From: Herbidospora solisilvae
GTDB taxonomy: Bacteria > Actinomycetota > Actinomycetes > Streptosporangiales > Streptosporangiaceae
Assembly (NCBI RefSeq): GCF_009901565.1
Contig: NZ_WXEW01000003.1
Span: 187,312-251,311 of the forward strand
DNA: 64,000 nucleotides
Direction of reading: 5' to 3'
The notes under the pieces were generated by a model. It saw only the letters and a program-made list of their open reading frames with translations, was not told where the DNA came from and made no database searches. Numbering within the stretch: position 1 is the stretch's first letter; the number at the start of each line of letters is the position of its first letter. The position numbers and the translations under genes were made by a program. Positions 9,753 through 18,120 of the stretch are shown one piece after another.

Positions 9753-10616
9753 ATGACAGCCAAGGACGGGGACGGCTGGACCCACTGCGGACGCGGTCAC
9801 CGGCACTGGGGCGTATACGGAGCCTCCGGCCTGCTCGCCGTGCACCACACGGCGCGAGCCTCCTACGTCCTGATGCAGAAAAGAGCCCTGTGGAGTCACC
9901 ACGGCGGAACGTGGGGGCTCCCCGGGGGCGCGATCGACAGCCACGAGGACGCGGTCACCGGCGCGTTGCGTGAGGCACATGAGGAAACCGCCCTTTCACG
10001 GGACGCCCTGCGGGTGCGGGGCGTGTACCTAGACGACCACGGCGGCTGGTCCTACCAGACCGTGATCGCGACGGCTGTGGAAAAGCTCCCCGTCCACCTC
10101 GACATGGAGAGCACCGCTCTCCGCTGGGTGACCCTGGCCGAGCTGCCCCGCCGACGTTTGCACCCGGGATTCGCGGAGACGTGGCCAGTGGTGAGCGAGA
10201 TGCTGAAACCGCTGGTTGTGGTGGTCGACGCGGCCAATGTGATCGGCGCACGGGCGGAACACGGCTGGTGGCGCGACCGCGCCGGGGCGACGTCGCGGTT
10301 GCTGGCCGAACTGGTCGAATTGGCCGTCGACGGGGTGATCGCCCCGATCGAGGGCCTGCCGTTGCTGACCCGGCGGTTTCCACAGGTCGTTGTCGTGGTG
10401 GAGGGCGCGGCCCGGGGGGCGAGGGTTCCCGAGGGGCTGATCGACGTACGGGCGGCGGAGGGAAGCGGGGACGATGCGATCGTGGAGGTCGTCCGGGAGG
10501 CCCGGGTCTGGGAGACCGTGCTGGTGGTGACGGCGGACCGGGGGCTGCGCGAACGGGTGCGCGCCGAGGGGGCTCTGGTGACGGGGCCGAAGTGGCTGCT
10601 GGGGCAACTCTCGTGA
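9753..10616 (+). CDS. NUDIX hydrolase fused to an NYN/PIN-like domain
   Basis: 287 aa with two enzymatic domains. Residues about 15-145 are a NUDIX fold with the box GGAIDSHEDAV...REAHEETAL (G-x5-E-x7-RE-x-x-EE), which would hydrolyse a nucleoside diphosphate-linked compound. Residues about 150-287 begin VVVVDAANVIGAR and contain GSGDDAIVE and VVTADRGLRERV, the acidic positions of NYN/PIN-like metal nucleases; close relatives of this half are often labelled NTP pyrophosphohydrolase in actinomycetes. The two domains together suggest nucleotide or RNA-end processing, which is an inference. The ATG start has weak spacing from the preceding gene. Confidence 0.85.
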   Translation: MTAKDGDGWTHCGRGHRHWGVYGASGLLAVHHTARASYVLMQKRALWSHHGGTWGLPGGAIDSHEDAVTGALREAHEETALSRDALRVRGVYLDDHGGWSYQTVIATAVEKLPVHLDMESTALRWVTLAELPRRRLHPGFAETWPVVSEMLKPLVVVVDAANVIGARAEHGWWRDRAGATSRLLAELVELAVDGVIAPIEGLPLLTRRFPQVVVVVEGAARGARVPEGLIDVRAAEGSGDDAIVEVVREARVWETVLVVTADRGLRERVRAEGALVTGPKWLLGQLS

Positions 10617-10845
10617 CTTCGCGGGGCCTGGTGGTCAGTCCGGCTCTGAGGATGCACTGCAAGTTCAAGTAGCGACTACGGGGCTGAGCCGGGTTGATGG
10701 CTCGCCAGGCTCCGTGAGGTGTTGTTCGTTCGGGTGTCTCATCGGGTGCGCGGGCTTTTCCACAGGGCAGGGTTTGTTCTGAGGTTTTCCACAGGTCTCG
10801 CGTTGGCGTCCGCGGACCTCCGGCCGGTCTGGGAACATCGGCCCC

Positions 10846-11835
10846 GTGGTCGAGCGTCTTGAGGTTCCTCCCGCTGAAGTGCCGCCCGCCGACGCGGAGT
10901 CGAAAGGCCGGGTCTCCGGTTCGTGGGTGTTCGTCGCGCTGCTCTGCCTGCTGCTGCTCGGGCAGTTCTTCTACGCGCCCTACCTCACCTCGCCCGCGCT
11001 CCAGACCTGGGCGACGGTCTTCGTCGCCATCTGCGTCCAGGCGCTGCCGTTCCTCGTCTTCGGGGTGGTGCTCTCCGCGGCGATCACCACCTTCGTGCCG
11101 GCCTCCTTCTGGACCCGAGCGCTGCCCAGGCGGGCGGCGCTGGCCGTGCCCGTGGCGGGGGCGGCGGGGGCCGTGCTGCCGGGGTGTGAGTGCGCCTCGG
11201 TGCCGGTGGCGTCGGGGCTGATCTCGCGGGGGGTGACTCCCGCGGCGGCGCTGGCGTTCCTGTTGTCGTCGCCGGCGATCAATCCGGTGGTCGTCGTGGC
11301 GACCGTGGTCGCGTTTCCCGGGCAGCCCATGATGGCGGTGGCGCGGTTCACGGCCTCGCTGGTGGTGGCGGTGCTGGTCGGGTGGGTCTGGTTGCGGTTC
11401 GGCAAGGGCGAGTGGTTGCGGGCGCGGCGGCGTCACGACCACGCCGGGTTCGCCGAGGCGGTGCGCCACGACCTGCTGCACGCCGGGGGCTTCCTGGTCG
11501 TCGGCGGCATGGCGGCGGCCACGATGAACGTGGTCGTGCCGCGTGAGTGGCTGAACGCGCTGGCCGGGAACTTCTGGTTGTCGGTGCTCGCGCTGGCGCT
11601 GCTGGCGGTGGTCCTGTCGATCTGCTCGGAGGCCGACGCGTTCGTGGCCGCCTCGCTGACCGCCTTCTCGCCGACCGCGCGGCTGGTGTTCCTCGTGGTC
11701 GGGCCGATGGTCGACCTGAAGCTGATCGCCCTCCAAACCGGCACGTTCGGCCGCCGGTTCGCCGTCCGGTTCGTGCCGCTCACCTTCTCGCTGGCCGTGC
11801 TGGTCGGCGTCGGCGCCGGGACGGTGTTGTTGTGA
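10846..11835 (+). CDS. Permease of the UPF0718/DUF318 (YraQ/YcgR) type
   Basis: 329 aa with about eight transmembrane helices and the family-typical motif PGCECASVPVASGL in the first half and an SICSEADAF segment in the second. Members are predicted permeases, often for metals or metalloids; the substrate here is unknown. GTG start. Its stop overlaps the GTG of the next gene (GTGA), so the two are translationally coupled, matching the B. subtilis ycgR-ycgQ pairing. Confidence 0.88.
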   Translation: MVERLEVPPAEVPPADAESKGRVSGSWVFVALLCLLLLGQFFYAPYLTSPALQTWATVFVAICVQALPFLVFGVVLSAAITTFVPASFWTRALPRRAALAVPVAGAAGAVLPGCECASVPVASGLISRGVTPAAALAFLLSSPAINPVVVVATVVAFPGQPMMAVARFTASLVVAVLVGWVWLRFGKGEWLRARRRHDHAGFAEAVRHDLLHAGGFLVVGGMAAATMNVVVPREWLNALAGNFWLSVLALALLAVVLSICSEADAFVAASLTAFSPTARLVFLVVGPMVDLKLIALQTGTFGRRFAVRFVPLTFSLAVLVGVGAGTVLL

Positions 11836-12509
11836 ACCGGCTGACACAGAGTCTCGTGCTCGTCCTGCTCGGCGGGGCGGTGCTCCGGATCACGACGGTG
11901 TCCGATGAATACCTCAACTACGTCAAGCCGGGCTTCCGCTACCTGCTGATCGCCGCCGCCGCGACTGTGCTGGTCGTCGGCGCGGCCGGGCTCTTCAAGA
12001 AGGAAGACGGTCATCGCGGGCCGTGGGTGGCCTGGCTGCTCACCCTGCCCGTCTTCGCGATCTTCCTGATCGCCCCGCCGCCGCTGGGCAGTTACGCGGC
12101 CCGGTCGGAGGAGGCGCCCGCGCGGCCGGTGGGGGCGTTGACGGCGTACACGCCGCTGACGCGGCCGGTCAACACGATGACCATCGGCGAGTTCCTCGGC
12201 CGGGCCTGGGGTGACCCGGCGCGGTCGCTGGCGGGCAAACAGGTGAAGCTGACCGGGTTCGTGGTGCCGTCCAAGAAAGAAGGCCGGTGGTACGTCGCCC
12301 GGATGCAGATCGCCTGCTGCGCGGCCGACGCCGTCCCGTTGAAGGTGGCGGTTCTCGGCTTCCCGTCTCCGGCCGAGAACCAGTGGATCGAGGTCACCGG
12401 CACCTGGGTGCCGCCGGAGGCCGACGGTCCCGAGCCCGGCACGGTCGCCCCGGAGATCGACGCGGTCCACGTGGCGGAGATCCCGCGGCCGGTCGAACCC
12501 TACGAGTGA
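11832..12509 (+). CDS. TIGR03943/YcgQ family protein
   Basis: 225 aa. Two transmembrane helices near the N-terminus (about 5-20 and 35-55, plus a third around 70-85) precede a soluble C-terminal domain with an OB-like strand pattern and an adjacent cysteine pair (QIACCAADA). This is the usual partner of UPF0718 permeases. GTG start inferred from the 4-nt overlap with the upstream permease. Role presumably in the same transport process. Confidence 0.85.
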   Translation: MNRLTQSLVLVLLGGAVLRITTVSDEYLNYVKPGFRYLLIAAAATVLVVGAAGLFKKEDGHRGPWVAWLLTLPVFAIFLIAPPPLGSYAARSEEAPARPVGALTAYTPLTRPVNTMTIGEFLGRAWGDPARSLAGKQVKLTGFVVPSKKEGRWYVARMQIACCAADAVPLKVAVLGFPSPAENQWIEVTGTWVPPEADGPEPGTVAPEIDAVHVAEIPRPVEPYE

Positions 12510-12527
12510 GCGTCCATACGCGAAAGA

Positions 12528-12576
12528 CGAACGGGGCGGACGCCGGGCAGGGGAATCCCGGCGTTCGCCCCGTTCG
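12528..12576. terminator. Strong bidirectional terminator
   Basis: A 20-bp stem with a single G-T type mismatch and a 9-nt loop lies between the convergent TIGR03943 and CHAP genes. Arms begin CGAACGGGGCGG and end GCCCCGTTCG. Confidence 0.85.
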
Positions 12577-12584
12577 AGAGTGGG

Positions 12585-13397
12585 TCAGCGTTTGCCGCAC
12601 GCGACCCAGTGAGAGATGAGCTTCTTGAGCGCGCCGCTCTTCTTGGCGGCGGCCAGGCCGAGCGCGACGGGCAGCAGCAGGGCGCCGGCCGCGAGCGGCT
12701 CGGGAGCACCGGGCAGCATGCCGTTGACGTCGTCGGGGTTGACCTTCTGCGCGGTCATCGACTGCGTCGTGTCGGCGACGGTCTTCTTGGTGGTGACGAG
12801 TTCAGGGGTGCCGGTCAGCATGCCGTTCACGTCGGCCGACTTGACCTGCTTGATGCTGGTGGCCGACAGCGCCGTCTCGGCGGCGGCCTTCTTGGCGGCC
12901 AGGTTGACCGCGACGGTCTTCTCCTTGGCCTGGTCCTTCTCGCGGACCTTCTCCGGGTAGCCGTAGCCGACGATGGTGTTGTCGCTGCGGACCTTGGTGA
13001 CGACCATGTTGCTGATGTTGCCCTCGATCGTCTGGATGGTGTGGTCGTTGATGACCTTCTTGACCAGTCCGACGTGGTCGATGGCGCTGATGTTCTTCGA
13101 GTGTCCCCAGTCGAAGAAGACGATCGCGCCGGGCTCGGGTGTGGTTCCCCACGCGCCCTGGTCCTTGAACCACTGGGCGTGCTCGGGGGTGTAGCTGAAC
13201 TGGCCGACGTCCCGCGCCTGGCCGGTCTGGTGGGCGGCCCAGGAAACGAACATGTCGCACCAGGCGGCGTCCTTGTAGCCCGGCTTCTTGACGACGTTCT
13301 GGCCGTACCACTCTCCGAACTTGGATGATCCGTTGACCTCGGCATAGCCCATCTGGGAGTTGGCCATGTTGATCAGCGCGTCAGCGTAGTTCGTCAT
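12585..13397 (-). CDS. CHAP-domain cell-wall amidase/endopeptidase
   Basis: 270 aa. Residues about 1-155 form a CHAP (NlpC/P60-like) domain: catalytic Cys47 in KDAAWCDMFVSW, His in IDHVGLV and the following EGN. It would cleave peptidoglycan amide bonds. No N-terminal signal peptide is visible, unlike most wall hydrolases. The C-terminal part has a linker with two copies of DVNGML.G.PE (about residues 195 and 222) and a hydrophobic helix followed by a basic tail, which could be a sorting or membrane-retention element. The long AT-rich upstream region suggests leader-based regulation. Confidence 0.85.
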   Translation of the reverse strand: MTNYADALINMANSQMGYAEVNGSSKFGEWYGQNVVKKPGYKDAAWCDMFVSWAAHQTGQARDVGQFSYTPEHAQWFKDQGAWGTTPEPGAIVFFDWGHSKNISAIDHVGLVKKVINDHTIQTIEGNISNMVVTKVRSDNTIVGYGYPEKVREKDQAKEKTVAVNLAAKKAAAETALSATSIKQVKSADVNGMLTGTPELVTTKKTVADTTQSMTAQKVNPDDVNGMLPGAPEPLAAGALLLPVALGLAAAKKSGALKKLISHWVACGKR

Positions 13398-13723
13398 GAG
13401 AATCCTGAACGTTTCCGATCCTGACTGTCGACCGCGCCGCAGGGCGGTAGATCGGATTCGCTCTCTGTAGACAGTGGGGCAGTTCTCGCTTTACCGGCGT
13501 GGGCACCGGAGTGGGGCGATCCTTGCGGCAACTTTGGTCACGGATTACCGCGACAGGTCCCAATCTATCCACGCTCAAGCCGGGGTCAAACGCTTCACGG
13601 TGTTCTTTACTTTTTACCTGGTTTATTACTTTCGGCAGAGGGTTTTTACTTTTATCGAAACCCCCGACGGGCAAGGCGATTCGGAGCTGTCCGGAAGATC
13701 GCCGGTCCTGGTAGCGTCAACGG
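13398..13723 (-). promoter_or_regulatory. Divergent intergenic region with possible structured CHAP leader
   Basis: 326 bp between the divergent CHAP and LD-carboxypeptidase genes. About 13600-13660 is markedly AT-rich for this genome and probably holds promoters. On the minus strand the segment nearest CHAP contains GCGAATCCGATCTACCGCCC and, about 100 nt upstream of it, GTCGCGGTAATCCGTGA, faintly like the two ends of the ydaO c-di-AMP riboswitch that often precedes wall hydrolases. The match is imperfect and the P1 pairing is poor, so this is only a suggestion. Confidence 0.3.
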
Positions 13724-14758
13724 ATGCTTTACCCAAAGAAGCTCAAACAGGGTGATCGTGTCGCTGTCGTCTCACCCTCTGGAGGCCTTCCCGAGGTCTT
13801 CCCGATCCCGTTCGATCACGGTCTGAGTCGTCTCCGAGACGAGTTCGGGCTGGTCACGGTGGAGTTGCCGACGACTCGGCGGCTGGAGGCGACACCCGAG
13901 GAAAGGGCCGCCGATCTCACGGCCGCGTTCGCCGATCCGTCGATAAAGGCGATCGTCGCGACCATCGGGGGCGACGACCAGATCACCGTCATCCCCCATC
14001 TCGACGACGAGGTGATCAGGCGGAATCCCAAGCCGTTCTTCGGCTACAGCGACAACATCAATCTGCTCGCACACCTCTGGCGGCTGGGCATCGTGAGCTA
14101 TCACGGCGGTTCGGTGATGGTGCAATTCGGCCGGGGCGGCGCCATGCATCCGATCACCAAGGCGTCTTTACATGCCGCGCTCTTTACCTCCGGTCCGTTC
14201 GAGCTGACCGAGTCGCGCGAATACGGGGACGTCGAACAGGACTGGGAAGATCCGGAATTCGTCAATGGTGCGCCGCTGATGAGCGAATGCGGCGGCTGGA
14301 TATGGCACAACGACGATCGGGTGGTCGAGGGTGCCACGTGGGGCGGCAATCTGGAGATCCTCAACTGCCTGCTGGCGGCCGACCGTGACATCGCCGAACC
14401 GGAGGCGTACACGGGGATGGTCCTGATCGTCGAGACCAGCGAGGAGATGCCGTCGGCGGACGAGGTGTTCCGCATGCTGCGCAACCTCGGGGAGCGCGGG
14501 ATCCTCGGGCGGTTCGCGGCCGTGGTGTGCGGGCGGGCGAAGGCGTGGTCGTTCGAGAAGCGGAACGGGCCCGAGGAGAAGGCGCGCTACGCGCGGGAGC
14601 AGCGGGAGGCGATCCTCAGGGCGCTGGCCGACTACGCGCCGGAGGCGCTGGCGGTCTTCGACGTCGACTTCGGGCACACCGACCCGCAGGTGGTGATCCC
14701 CTATGGGGGCCGGATGCGGCTCGACGGGCCGGCCCGGAGGATCACCGTGGTTTACTGA
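13724..14758 (+). CDS. S66 family LD-carboxypeptidase (MccF/LdcA-like)
   Basis: 344-aa cytoplasmic serine peptidase that removes terminal D-residues from L,D-bonds in muropeptides or, in the MccF branch, detoxifies peptide-nucleotides. Catalytic elements are visible: Ser in FFGYSDN (about residue 109), the GATWGGNLEIL block, and His in DFGHTDPQ near the C-terminus. The N-terminal KQGDRVAVVSPSG is typical. The insertion pattern (LMSECGGWIWH) favours the MccF-like subgroup. Its 3' end overlaps the convergent lipoprotein gene by 17 nt. Confidence 0.92.
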   Translation: MLYPKKLKQGDRVAVVSPSGGLPEVFPIPFDHGLSRLRDEFGLVTVELPTTRRLEATPEERAADLTAAFADPSIKAIVATIGGDDQITVIPHLDDEVIRRNPKPFFGYSDNINLLAHLWRLGIVSYHGGSVMVQFGRGGAMHPITKASLHAALFTSGPFELTESREYGDVEQDWEDPEFVNGAPLMSECGGWIWHNDDRVVEGATWGGNLEILNCLLAADRDIAEPEAYTGMVLIVETSEEMPSADEVFRMLRNLGERGILGRFAAVVCGRAKAWSFEKRNGPEEKARYAREQREAILRALADYAPEALAVFDVDFGHTDPQVVIPYGGRMRLDGPARRITVVY

Positions 14759-15041
14759 CCGCCGCGCACTTGGCGTCCCACTCGGGGACCCGGATCAGCG
14801 AGGGGTTGGCGACCCCGCTCTCGCCGCGTGCCCCGCTCGACGTGCTGGCGAAGGCCACGCCTTCGACGCAGATGCGGGCCACGTTGGGGAAGTTGTCGGC
14901 GTTGCGGAAGACCTCGATGTAGTCGACGTCGCTGATCTTGTCAGGCGGTGCGCCCGCCTCGCCGCCGCGGTCGCCCAACTGCTCCGAGCAGCCGGTCAGG
15001 AGCAGGGCGACAAGAAGTGCCCCCATGGCCTTGGTCGTCAC
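14742..15041 (-). CDS. Small lipoprotein, 99 aa
   Basis: The signal MTTKAMGALLVALLLTGC ends in lipobox LLTGC. The short mature domain includes DVDYIEVFRNADNFPNVARIC, a pattern seen in small actinobacterial lipoproteins that pair a Cys in mid-domain with one at the C-terminus (DAKCAA). Function unknown. It follows the M15 gene on the same strand with a 32-nt gap. Confidence 0.8.
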   Translation of the reverse strand: MTTKAMGALLVALLLTGCSEQLGDRGGEAGAPPDKISDVDYIEVFRNADNFPNVARICVEGVAFASTSSGARGESGVANPSLIRVPEWDAKCAAVSKPR

Positions 15042-15073
15042 AGGGGCACTTTCTCATGGTTTCGGGTGGATTC

Positions 15074-15808
15074 TCAGCGTCCGCTCTGGCTGAAGTGCTG
15101 GTAGTCCTTGGTGCCGGTCCAGTCGCCGCCCCAGCCCCAGCCGATGCTCGCGAAGGCCTCGACCACCCGGTCGCCGGAGTTGATCACACCGGGCTTCTTC
15201 AGCGGCCGGTCGACGAAGTCGTCGGCGTTGCTGTGGGCGTGCGAGCCGTCGGCCTCCACGTAGGGGTTCTCCCTCGGGTTGAGGTCGACGGCCAGGCCGT
15301 AGGCGTGCTGTGACCAGTTCGTCGAGCCCGTCGCCGCGCGGCAGTTGAAGGCGGAGGTGTTGTCGGCGTCGATCGAGGCGTAGTCGTCGGCCTTGTACTT
15401 GTCGACCGGCTCCATGCGCTTGATGGGGTAGCGGAAGTCGTACAACTTCTTGAAGACCGAGGCGACGTCCTCGGCCACCGAGGCGTTCACGACCAGGTGC
15501 CCCGTGTGGGGTTTGTCGTCGAATCCCCAGTACGTCATGGTGATCATGCGCAGGTCGTTGTAGCTCACCGGGCAGCCGGGGCGCCATGAATATTTCACCT
15601 GGTCCCGGGTCACTTTTGTGATCTTCGAGGTGAACTCGGGTGGCGCCGTCGGCGTCGGCGACGGGGTGGCGGTCACGGACGCCACAGGCGTCGTTTCCGT
15701 CACGATCGGGGCGGGCGAGACGGCGCCGGTGCCGGCCGTGGCGCCGCACGCCACCGCCCCCAGACTCGCCGTCAGCCCCACTACCAGCGCTGACCTGCGG
15801 ATTGACAT
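15074..15808 (-). CDS. M15 family (VanY-like) carboxypeptidase lipoprotein
   Basis: 244 aa. An N-terminal signal with lipobox-like VACG, then a Pro/Thr/Ser linker and an M15 zinc peptidase domain. Metal site SQHAYGLAVDLNP (H-x6-D) and the downstream WHxH-equivalent YQHFS are present. Predicted to trim D-Ala or similar termini of peptidoglycan stems at the outer membrane face. It is transcribed toward the small lipoprotein gene and probably co-transcribed with it. Confidence 0.88.
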   Translation of the reverse strand: MSIRRSALVVGLTASLGAVACGATAGTGAVSPAPIVTETTPVASVTATPSPTPTAPPEFTSKITKVTRDQVKYSWRPGCPVSYNDLRMITMTYWGFDDKPHTGHLVVNASVAEDVASVFKKLYDFRYPIKRMEPVDKYKADDYASIDADNTSAFNCRAATGSTNWSQHAYGLAVDLNPRENPYVEADGSHAHSNADDFVDRPLKKPGVINSGDRVVEAFASIGWGWGGDWTGTKDYQHFSQSGR

Positions 15809-16061
15809 GCTTCGAGCGTACCCACGCGGATGTCGGACTTTCGGGTCGACGTCAGGGTTTTACGGTGAAACGCTCGCGCAAATGTTCGGATCCGCGCTAC
15901 AGTCGATCGCGTCGGATCGAACAGATGTTCCCTGCGAAAGCCCTGGTAGGTGGTGTGCGATGGCGGTCGGGCTGGTGGCGCGGCCTCACGGCGCGACACG
16001 CCGTAGGTCTTTCTACGGAAATCTACGACGGCCGCTATATCCGGTCATAAAGTCCGACACC

Positions 16062-17243
16062 GTGGACCCTGTGCGCAACCCCTATGCCCCCGGTGCGGGG
16101 CAGCGCCCTCCCGAGCTGGCCGGGCGCGATCGTGAGCTGCAGCAGTTCGAGGTCGTGCTGGAGCGGGTGGCCCGCGGGCGGCCCGAGCGCAGCATGGTGA
16201 TCACCGGGCTGCGGGGCGTTGGCAAGACCGTGCTGCTCAACACGTTCAAGTCGATGGCCATCCAGCGGTTGTGGGGGACCGGCAAGATCGAGGCCCGGCC
16301 CGAGCAGTCGATCCGGCGGCCCGTCGCGGCGGCGCTCCACATGGCGGTGCGCGAGCTGGCGCCCCGGCACCGGGCTCCCGAGCGGATCGACGAGTTCCTG
16401 GGCGTGCTGAAGGCGTTCGCGATGCGCGATCCGTCCGCCGCCAAGGGCACCACCCACTGGTCGCCGGGCATCGACGTCCCCGCGGCGCGGGGGCGGGCCG
16501 ATTCCGGCGATCTGGAGATCGACCTGACCGAGCTGCTCAGCGACGCCGCCGGGGTCGCGACCGACCTCGGGGTCGGGATCGCGCTGTTCATCGACGAGAT
16601 GCAGGACGTGCCGGCCGCCGACATCTCGGCGCTCTGCGCGGCCTGTCACGAGTTGTCGCAGATCGGCGGGCCGCTGATCGTGGTGGGCGCGGGGCTGCCG
16701 CACCTGCCGTCGGTGTTGTCGGCGTCCAAGAGCTATTCAGAACGGCTTTTCCGGTACGCCAGAATCGACCGCCTCGACCGGGAAGCCGCCGACCTGGCGC
16801 TGATCGTCCCGGCCGAGGAAGAAGGTGTGGCGTTCACCAGCGACGCCCTCGACGCCCTCTATGAGGCCGCCGACGGTTATCCCTACTTCGTCCAGGCCTA
16901 CGGCAAGGTCGCCTGGGACCTGGCGCCGCGCAGCCCGATCACCGCCGAAGACATCAAGGTGTCGGCGCCCGAGGCCGAGGAGGAGCTCGCCGTCGGGTTC
17001 TTCGGCAGCCGCTACGAACGGGCGACGCCGGCCGAACGCGACTACATGCACGCCATGGCACAACTCGGCGACGACCCGGTGGCGACCGCCGAGGTCGCCG
17101 AGGCGCTGGGGCGCAAACCGTCCAGCCTGTCGCCGGCTCGCGACAGCCTCATCAAGAAAGGCCTGATCTACAGCGCCGAACGCGGCCTGATCGCGTTCAC
17201 CGTCCCCCACTTCGGCCGGTTCCTGCGTGCGCAGCCCGTCTGA
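16062..17243 (+). CDS. AAA-type ATPase (Orc1/Cdc6-like ATP-binding protein)
   Basis: About 393 aa. Walker A GLRGVGKTVLL (about residue 47), Walker B ALFIDEMQD (about 180), and a C-terminal winged-helix region (ATAEVAEALGRKPSSLSPARDSLIKKGLI) in the layout of STAND/Orc1-like ATPases. Conserved in actinomycetes with an N-terminus close to RNPYAPGAGxRPPELAGRD, which places the start at the GTG here or 9 nt later; long upstream extensions are not credible. Cellular role is unknown; DNA or regulatory-complex remodelling is a family-level inference. Confidence 0.85.
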   Translation: MDPVRNPYAPGAGQRPPELAGRDRELQQFEVVLERVARGRPERSMVITGLRGVGKTVLLNTFKSMAIQRLWGTGKIEARPEQSIRRPVAAALHMAVRELAPRHRAPERIDEFLGVLKAFAMRDPSAAKGTTHWSPGIDVPAARGRADSGDLEIDLTELLSDAAGVATDLGVGIALFIDEMQDVPAADISALCAACHELSQIGGPLIVVGAGLPHLPSVLSASKSYSERLFRYARIDRLDREAADLALIVPAEEEGVAFTSDALDALYEAADGYPYFVQAYGKVAWDLAPRSPITAEDIKVSAPEAEEELAVGFFGSRYERATPAERDYMHAMAQLGDDPVATAEVAEALGRKPSSLSPARDSLIKKGLIYSAERGLIAFTVPHFGRFLRAQPV

Positions 17244-17252
17244 ACCCTTGTC

Positions 17253-17296
17253 CTCTCTACGGCTTTCTAGAGGGGAAGCTAGAGAGTCGTAGAGAG
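17253..17296. terminator. Inverted repeats between convergent genes
   Basis: A 9-bp inverted repeat CTCTCTACG / CGTAGAGAG with inner CTAGAG repeats. Further CTAGAG/TCTCTAAAG copies follow to 17325. Likely bidirectional termination of the ATPase and MauE-like genes. Confidence 0.6.
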
Positions 17297-17320
17297 CTAA
17301 ATCTCTGTGTCTAGAGGTCT

Positions 17321-18115
17321 CTAAAGTGAGGCCGAGACAGGGATAGATTCCTGGATGGGCGTGTGCCCGCCGACCACCGCGACGCGGACCGGCGGGCGCC
17401 GCCCGCTCAGGTAGACCGCGAAGACCACCTCGGCGCCGTTGAGCGCCTCGAAGACGTAGAAGCGCCAGCAGAGCTCCCGCCACGAGTCGCTCGGCATATC
17501 GCTACCGAGCAGGTGGGCGTGGTTGCGCCAGACCGCGCTCGACCGCAACCGGGCCGCCGCCCGCTCGGGGGCGAAGGGGCGCAGTTCGCAGGGCGCGCGA
17601 TACTTCAGCCGGGCGTAGGTCTCCTCGATCTCCGGCGACAGCGCCAGCAGGACCACCGTGAAACCGGCCAGCCAGGCCAGCGTCTGCCAATTCGGCGTCG
17701 GCAGGCCGGGGGCGCCGTCGAGGGCGACGATCACGGCCATCGTGGTGAGGACCACCGTGCGGCTGATCGCGCGCAGGCCCACCGGGGTCGCGCTCACGTC
17801 GCCGAAACAGCCGCACCCCGCGTCGGGGCGGCGGCGACGCAGGTCGTACAGGACATAAGTGGCGACCGTGAAAAACGCCACGGTCATCCAGCGGGGGGCC
17901 GGGTGGTCGACCAGCAGCAGGCCGGCGATCAGGCCGAACTCGCCGATCGCACAGCCGATGAGGGCGTTCTTGCGCCAGTTCTCCGGAGCCAGCACGGCCG
18001 GGCCGAGCCGGCCGAAGGCGCCGGGCTCCGAGTCGCGCCCGGCGGTGACCAGCTTGGCCACCCCGCCGATCACCAGCATGAACACCAGAATGGGTTGCGC
18101 CGCCGCGGCGACCAT
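17321..18115 (-). CDS. MauE/DoxX-like redox membrane protein
   Basis: 264 aa with four helices in the first 170 residues and the motif DAGCGCFGDVS after helix 3, as in MauE-type proteins that assist disulphide formation. A soluble C-terminal tail of about 85 residues follows. Start placed at the ATG 5 nt after the stop of the upstream Cys-rich gene, which makes a two-gene operon. Inference: the pair introduces or maintains disulphides in an exported protein, possibly its partner. Confidence 0.8.
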   Translation of the reverse strand: MVAAAAQPILVFMLVIGGVAKLVTAGRDSEPGAFGRLGPAVLAPENWRKNALIGCAIGEFGLIAGLLLVDHPAPRWMTVAFFTVATYVLYDLRRRRPDAGCGCFGDVSATPVGLRAISRTVVLTTMAVIVALDGAPGLPTPNWQTLAWLAGFTVVLLALSPEIEETYARLKYRAPCELRPFAPERAAARLRSSAVWRNHAHLLGSDMPSDSWRELCWRFYVFEALNGAEVVFAVYLSGRRPPVRVAVVGGHTPIQESIPVSASL

Positions 18116-18120
18116 CCCGC

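Noticed and set aside
9955-11847. 630-aa minus-strand frame opposite the NUDIX and permease genes
   Set aside because: Composition is His/Arg/Gly/Pro repeats with no domain, and it crosses an intergenic region; the plus-strand genes explain the sequence.
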